Source: Bacteroidota bacterium
GTDB taxonomy: Bacteria > Bacteroidota > Bacteroidia > Bacteroidales > F082
NCBI GenBank assembly: GCA_020444415.1
Contig: JAHLLA010000001.1
Coordinates: 682,001-746,000 of the forward strand
Length of the DNA: 64,000 bases
Direction: 5' to 3'
The translations under genes and the position numbers were made by a program. Below, one piece after another: positions 60,197 through 64,000 of the stretch. How positions within the stretch are numbered: the stretch's first letter is position 1; each line of letters opens with the position of its first letter. A model generated the notes under the pieces. The model saw nothing but the letters and a program-made list of their open reading frames with translations, did not search any database and had not been told where the DNA came from.

Positions 60197-61450
60197 TTAT
60201 TGTCCTTTCCAATATTTCGGGTTTAACTCCATTTTAGTCATTTCCACGTTTTTGTCGGCCAGTTTTTCTTTATCGATGTTTGTTTTATAACTGATCCATT
60301 CGCGTGCTTTTTCACCCTCTTCTTCTGGTCTTGTGCTCATAATAAAAGCCGCAAGCACCCTGTTATCTTTAAACCACCAATAGCTGAAATCACCGCTGCT
60401 TATATCACCCCTTACCAATGAATCATCCGCGTTACTTTGGTCGCCGAAATATTCATATGATAAATTGAAAATATCAGAAAAGAAAAACGGCATAAAAATA
60501 TATGGTTCCTGTTTCCCGGACATTACAAGTGCTGCATGTTTACCTTGTTCAAAAGCATTCTCCCAATGTTCAACATGACGTGTTTTGTTAAAAATCTGAT
60601 CCGGAAATTCAGCTACATCACCGGCGGCATATACATTGTCAATGTTTGTTTCACAATATTCATTTACTAGTATCCCCTTATCCATTTTCAGTGCTGTGCC
60701 CTTAAAAATATCAAGATTTGGTTCAACGCCAATTCCGGCTACCACCATATCGGCAGCAATGCGTTTTCCGGATGCGAGTTCCACTTCCTTCACACCTGCA
60801 TTGCCATTAAAGCCAACAGCTTCATCATTAAAGATCATTTTTACACCGTGATCGTTATATACCTTTTTAAAATAGTTGCCAATTTCTTCGCTGGCAAACC
60901 CTGCAAGCAATTGTTCCTCAGGAATGATCATGGTTACTTCAAGCCCCAGTCCGCTTAATATGGCTGCGGTTTCGCTACCAATATACCCGCCACCTACGAC
61001 TACTGCATTTTTCGATTTTTTTGCCTGTTCCCTGATCTTATCTGCATGTTCTATCCGGCGCAGGTAGAAAATATTTTCCAAGTTTCCGCCATCAACATCA
61101 AGGCGTTTTAATTTTGACCCGGTAGCAATCAATAGTTTTTCATAAGAAATTTGTTCACCACTATCAAGTAGCACCTGGTTGCTTCCGAAATCGACAGATT
61201 TAACACGGCTTTCCAGCAGCAGATCAATGCCGTTACTTACATAAAAGCTATTGTCGTTCACCAATAATTCTTCATCCTTATGAGCATCTTTCAGGTACTC
61301 TTTCGACAGTGGGGGACGGTTCATCGGCAAAATGGATTCTGCAGAAATGATGCATAATTCTCTTTTATTGATACCTTGATCGACGAATTCCTGTGCGGCA
61401 TAACCAGCCGTAGTTCCTCCACCAATTATTACATATTTATATTTGTTCAT
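60197..61450 (-). CDS. FAD/NAD(P)-dependent oxidoreductase, AIF/ferredoxin-reductase-like
   Basis: The protein has 417 residues. FAD-binding YVIIGGGTTAGYAAQEF, NAD(P)-binding AVVVGGGYIGSETAAILSGLG, GVEPNLDIF and the second FAD motif DNVYAAGDVAEF. The C-terminal part (about 320-417) looks like the reductase C-terminal domain of AIF and rubredoxin/ferredoxin reductases. It may pass electrons from NADH to a carrier or quinone; partner unknown. The best sigma-54-type element apart from that at 62919 is upstream. Confidence 0.87.
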   Translation of the reverse strand: MNKYKYVIIGGGTTAGYAAQEFVDQGINKRELCIISAESILPMNRPPLSKEYLKDAHKDEELLVNDNSFYVSNGIDLLLESRVKSVDFGSNQVLLDSGEQISYEKLLIATGSKLKRLDVDGGNLENIFYLRRIEHADKIREQAKKSKNAVVVGGGYIGSETAAILSGLGLEVTMIIPEEQLLAGFASEEIGNYFKKVYNDHGVKMIFNDEAVGFNGNAGVKEVELASGKRIAADMVVAGIGVEPNLDIFKGTALKMDKGILVNEYCETNIDNVYAAGDVAEFPDQIFNKTRHVEHWENAFEQGKHAALVMSGKQEPYIFMPFFFSDIFNLSYEYFGDQSNADDSLVRGDISSGDFSYWWFKDNRVLAAFIMSTRPEEEGEKAREWISYKTNIDKEKLADKNVEMTKMELNPKYWKGQ

Positions 61451-61756
61451 AGCGATTTATTTTTTGTTCTGCTTACTCAAACTAAACGCTATAACCTTGC
61501 CAATAAGCATAAACCAGCATTTAAACTGAAAAGTTAAGCCTGGTAAAATAATTTAGAAGAAATGCCCTGCCAGTGGGATGCAACTATTTACCAGCGATCA
61601 GAACATGTTTTTCTGGAAAGGCGGGAACGAGATCGGAAAAGTATCAGCGTCATTCTTTTAAAAGTATGGTATTGTAGAAAAAACACACAATTAGGGAAAA
61701 TTTATCACATTCCGATGTTCATGTCTGAAATTGCATTTGGGCTTTTAAAAAATATT
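61451..61756. other. Intergenic region upstream of the AIF-like gene
   Basis: 306 nt with the element at 61488. I see no gene; a frame in the opposite direction is dismissed under rejected items. Confidence 0.5.
61488..61502 (-). promoter_or_regulatory. Sigma-54 promoter candidate for the AIF-like gene
   Basis: Minus-strand TGGCAAGGTTATAGC keeps GG, exactly 10 nt spacing, and GC; -24 is TTGGCA. Position 38 nt before the ATG at 61450, so the transcript leader would be about 25 nt. Confidence 0.55.
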
Positions 61757-62896
61757 TCATTCAGGAAAAGTGTCTTTCAGCTTTTCTTTATGAATTTGCT
61801 CAAAGTAGCTTTGATTGAACAGTCCTTTGGCAATGGCATGTTTTGATGCTTCTTCGGTATTCTTAACCAGCAGCATTTCCACTCCTGATTTTGCAACTTC
61901 GTCCGCTATATTTTTAGTTTTTTCAATTTTCTGTTTGCTACCGACTGCCCTGATATAAATTATTTTAATACGACCAGGAAATTCGCTTACCGCCTGCATG
62001 TATATCTCCGGATCACGCTGGCTGCTATCGCCTATCAAAACAAATGGTATGTCAGGGAAAAAATTGAGTAATGCTTTTATGCTTTCCAACTTATGCAAAT
62101 GATTACCACCTCCCGCTTTTAGTAACTTTAACAAGCTTGTCTGAAAGTTTCGCAACAAAAAAGGGCCTTTCGGGATGCCTCTGAACTCGCAAAAATCAAC
62201 CAGCAAATCGTATAGATTGCGTTCGCTGCTCGACACATAAAAGATCGGATTGAAAATCCTTTCATCAAGGCCTTTTTGCAATGCTTTGTAAAAAGCTGCT
62301 ACGCCCGGAAAAGGCAGGCGCGTCATTGCATTTTTAAACAACATCAATCTTATTTTTTTTACAAATTGGGTGGAGTGCGACACCAAAAAAGTATCATCGA
62401 CATCCGATACTATAATAAATTCTGGATTTTGGCTGATCATCAATACATCGCCGGTTGTGCTTACTTCCGGTTGGTCTGCCATAATCTTATCCAATAGGAG
62501 GTAGCTGGCTGAAGTCCATAAGATCTCTTTTGAAGTAGGTTTTTCGATCTTAAATTGACAACTGAAAAAACCTTCCTCATTGGTTTCCACTTCCTTAACA
62601 TTTCCTTCATATTCAATCCTGAGTTTCAAACCCGCAAATTCATCACCTACATATCTTTTCATCATCGAAAGAATATTGGAAATTTTACTCTGGTTTACAT
62701 GTGGTTTAGATAATCCCCGATCCTCAATGACGGAACCGGAAAGGTATACTTCTTTTCCATTGCTATATCCCATATAAGGATAAATCCTTGGACAACCCAA
62801 CCAGCCCAATTGCTTTTTCAGGATAATTTTAAGCTTCACCCAGGGCCAGCGTGTTTTCTTTACAATGTATTTTAATTTTTTGTCTATTCTTTTCAT
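61757..62896 (-). CDS. App1-type phosphatidate phosphatase (DUF2183)
   Basis: The protein has 379 residues. The haloacid-dehalogenase-type catalytic motif DVDDTFLVSH in EFIIVSDVDDTFLVSHST, preceded by a beta-rich N-terminal domain, and a later PFVLIGDSSQRDPEIYMQ (motif III/IV) match yeast App1-like and bacterial DUF2183 proteins, which dephosphorylate phosphatidate to diacylglycerol. There is no signal peptide or membrane helix. It is divergent from a diacylglycerol kinase gene, the opposing reaction. A -24/-12 match with perfect TTGC lies upstream. Confidence 0.85.
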   Translation of the reverse strand: MKRIDKKLKYIVKKTRWPWVKLKIILKKQLGWLGCPRIYPYMGYSNGKEVYLSGSVIEDRGLSKPHVNQSKISNILSMMKRYVGDEFAGLKLRIEYEGNVKEVETNEEGFFSCQFKIEKPTSKEILWTSASYLLLDKIMADQPEVSTTGDVLMISQNPEFIIVSDVDDTFLVSHSTQFVKKIRLMLFKNAMTRLPFPGVAAFYKALQKGLDERIFNPIFYVSSSERNLYDLLVDFCEFRGIPKGPFLLRNFQTSLLKLLKAGGGNHLHKLESIKALLNFFPDIPFVLIGDSSQRDPEIYMQAVSEFPGRIKIIYIRAVGSKQKIEKTKNIADEVAKSGVEMLLVKNTEEASKHAIAKGLFNQSYFEQIHKEKLKDTFPE

Positions 62897-62918
62897 ATAA
62901 AACTCGCGTAACAGCCGT

Positions 62919-62933
62919 GCAAAATCTTCGCCA
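62919..62933 (-). promoter_or_regulatory. Sigma-54 promoter candidate for the App1 gene
   Basis: Minus-strand TGGCGAAGATTTTGC has GG-N10-GC with perfect TTGC; the -24 half has G for A (TTGGCG). It lies 23 nt before the ATG at 62896. Confidence 0.6.
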
Positions 62934-63034
62934 AAAAATTTCTACGTCATAAAATTACGATTTATGTCTCCTTTGGTATATTTTTCGATAAGCTTTTACC
63001 AGGATGTATCGAATTCTCCAAATCAAAATAATTA

Positions 63035-63925
63035 ATGACACAGCATAAAATCTTATTTGTAATAAACCCAGTCTCGGGAAATACCGATAAAACGATATTT
63101 TTAGACCTTTTAAAAACGAAATCCCGGGATCCTGAATACACTTTTTCCACCTATCTGACAACTGGAAAAAATGACGCTGCGAAAATTAAATCAGAAATAG
63201 ACAGATTGAAACCCGCAACGGTTGTGGCGGTTGGTGGTGATGGCACTGTGAAATTAGTAGCATCCTTATTGGTAAATACGCCCATTTCTCTTGGTATCAT
63301 TCCTATGGGATCGGCCAACGGACTGGCATTTGAGCTTAAGCTTCCCACCGAGGTATCAACCGGGTTGGAATTAATTTTAGAAGGGAATACACGGCGTATA
63401 GATGCTATAAGAATAAATGGGCAAACCTCTTTTCACTTGAGCGACCTGGGCATCAATTCAAGAATTATAAAAGGCTTTGATGAAAATGAAAAACGTGGCT
63501 TTTGGGGATATTTACGTTCATTTTTAAAAGAATCAAAGCATATGCAACGCTTTCGTTGTACTATTGAAACCAACGGAAAGAAAATACGGCATCATGCAAT
63601 GATGGTTGTCATTGCCAATGGTTCATATTATGGTACCGGAGCCAATATAAACCCAACGGGCGCCTTAAACGACGGCCAATTTGAAATCATTCTTGTAAAA
63701 CCACATTCGTTGAAACTAATGCTTAAACTGTCGGTAGATTTTTTCACCCATTCGTTACATAAGCATGAATCGACCCGGGTGGTATCTTGCACAAGCGCGG
63801 AGATTAATGTTCAGCCTCAACAGTTTTTGCAAATTGATGGTGAAATACAAACCGAAACCAATCATGTGACTGCAGAGGTTATCCCTGGCGCCATACAAGT
63901 GATCGCCGGTAAAGAAAAATCATGA
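63035..63925 (+). CDS. Diacylglycerol/sphingosine-kinase-like lipid kinase
   Basis: The protein has 296 residues. The DAGKc fold includes the nucleotide motif VVAVGGDGTVKLVA, then LGIIPMGSANGLAFEL and ending C-terminal beta sandwich (FRCTIETNGKKIRHHAMMVVIANGSYYGTG). It phosphorylates diacylglycerol or a related lipid with ATP. It is divergent from the App1-type phosphatase, which runs the opposite way, so I infer a phosphatidate/diacylglycerol balancing pair. Confidence 0.88.
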   Translation: MTQHKILFVINPVSGNTDKTIFLDLLKTKSRDPEYTFSTYLTTGKNDAAKIKSEIDRLKPATVVAVGGDGTVKLVASLLVNTPISLGIIPMGSANGLAFELKLPTEVSTGLELILEGNTRRIDAIRINGQTSFHLSDLGINSRIIKGFDENEKRGFWGYLRSFLKESKHMQRFRCTIETNGKKIRHHAMMVVIANGSYYGTGANINPTGALNDGQFEIILVKPHSLKLMLKLSVDFFTHSLHKHESTRVVSCTSAEINVQPQQFLQIDGEIQTETNHVTAEVIPGAIQVIAGKEKS

Positions 63926-63931
63926 ACTTGT

Positions 63932-64000
63932 TTATAAAAACTCACGCACATCCAGAAATGAGCCGCTCTTGTAATTCAATGCCTTTTCAAATGCATTCAC
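63932..64000 (-). CDS. C-terminal end of an unidentified gene (partial)
   Basis: The reverse strand of the right edge reads as 22 codons ending VREFL and TAA at 63932. The protein-like flow (NAFEKALNYKSGSFLDVREFL) suggests the end of a gene that begins outside the window and converges with the kinase gene. The stretch is too short for a family call; it is at best a hint of a rhodanese or similar. Confidence 0.35.
   Translation of the reverse strand: MNAFEKALNYKSGSFLDVREFL

Noticed and set aside
61562-61846. 94-codon forward frame upstream of the App1 gene end
   Set aside because: It overlaps the 3' end of the App1 gene on the opposite strand, has no recognisable motif, and its composition is that of an antisense frame.
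1-64000. CRISPR arrays, tRNA/rRNA genes, transposons, prophage
   Set aside because: I looked for direct repeats with spacers, cloverleaf ends, transposases and integrases and saw none on either strand; a dedicated tRNA or CRISPR scan would settle this.
63922-64000. Forward frame ATGAACTTG... overlapping the kinase stop
   Set aside because: The reverse reading to VREFL-stop looks more protein-like; the forward one has no recognisable sequence, though the ATGA overlap is noted.

Overview
This window looks like chromosomal DNA of a free-living member of the Bacteroidota. Four things in the sequence point there: repeated TAnnTTTG (-7 type) promoter boxes just upstream of genes instead of strong Shine-Dalgarno sites; a secreted protein with a type IX secretion (Por) sorting domain; several OmpA/PorT-like small beta-barrels and TolB/barrel fusions; and N-terminally extended class II ribonucleotide reductase of the type seen in this phylum. 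I see no rRNA, tRNA, CRISPR array, transposase or integrase.

Region 1 (1-36.2 kb) is mostly ordinary housekeeping and envelope gene content in short operons. It holds the start of a B12-dependent ribonucleotide reductase, a large outer-membrane protein, a glyoxalase-II-like hydrolase, a GT9 glycosyltransferase, a PhoB/PhoR-like pair, a polyprenyl synthase, a radical SAM protein, an oxyR/dps/peroxiredoxin oxidative-stress locus with a recognisable OxyR operator, trpS, hflX, lnt, TlpA-type thioredoxins, an M28 peptidase, and a nitroreductase. It continues with a sigma-54 two-component system facing a MacB/FtsX-type exporter, a LytS/LytT/LiaF-like envelope-sensing set, a Dus tRNA enzyme, a Tat-exported DUF362 protein and a T9SS cargo protein.

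Region 2 (36.3-63.9 kb) has a different character. It is a concentration of stress and low-oxygen/nitrosative functions: a quinol NO reductase divergent from an Rrf2 regulator around a perfect inverted repeat, a formate/nitrite-type channel overlapping a STAS-like gene, and a coiled-coil lipoprotein. It also has two APC permeases, a rhodanese, a Rho-N-like small protein, two tandem-UspA proteins, a six-BON lipoprotein, a dodecin and a DJ-1/PfpI protein. A complete aceE-aceF-lpd pyruvate dehydrogenase operon with a HEAT protein, OsmC, an SDR, an AIF-like flavoprotein, and a divergent App1 phosphatase/diacylglycerol kinase pair complete it. A degenerate DUF748 gene (internal deletion, frameshift and stops) lies inside it.

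Most genes of region 2 carry, 20-85 nt upstream of their start, a TTGGCA-type -24-like element rather than the TAnnTTTG box common in region 1. Two of these (upstream of 61450 and 62896) match the sigma-54 GG-N10-GC rule. I infer that much of this island may form one RpoN-type stress regulon. This is the most interesting hypothesis in the window and is unproven without genome-wide motif statistics or transcript mapping.
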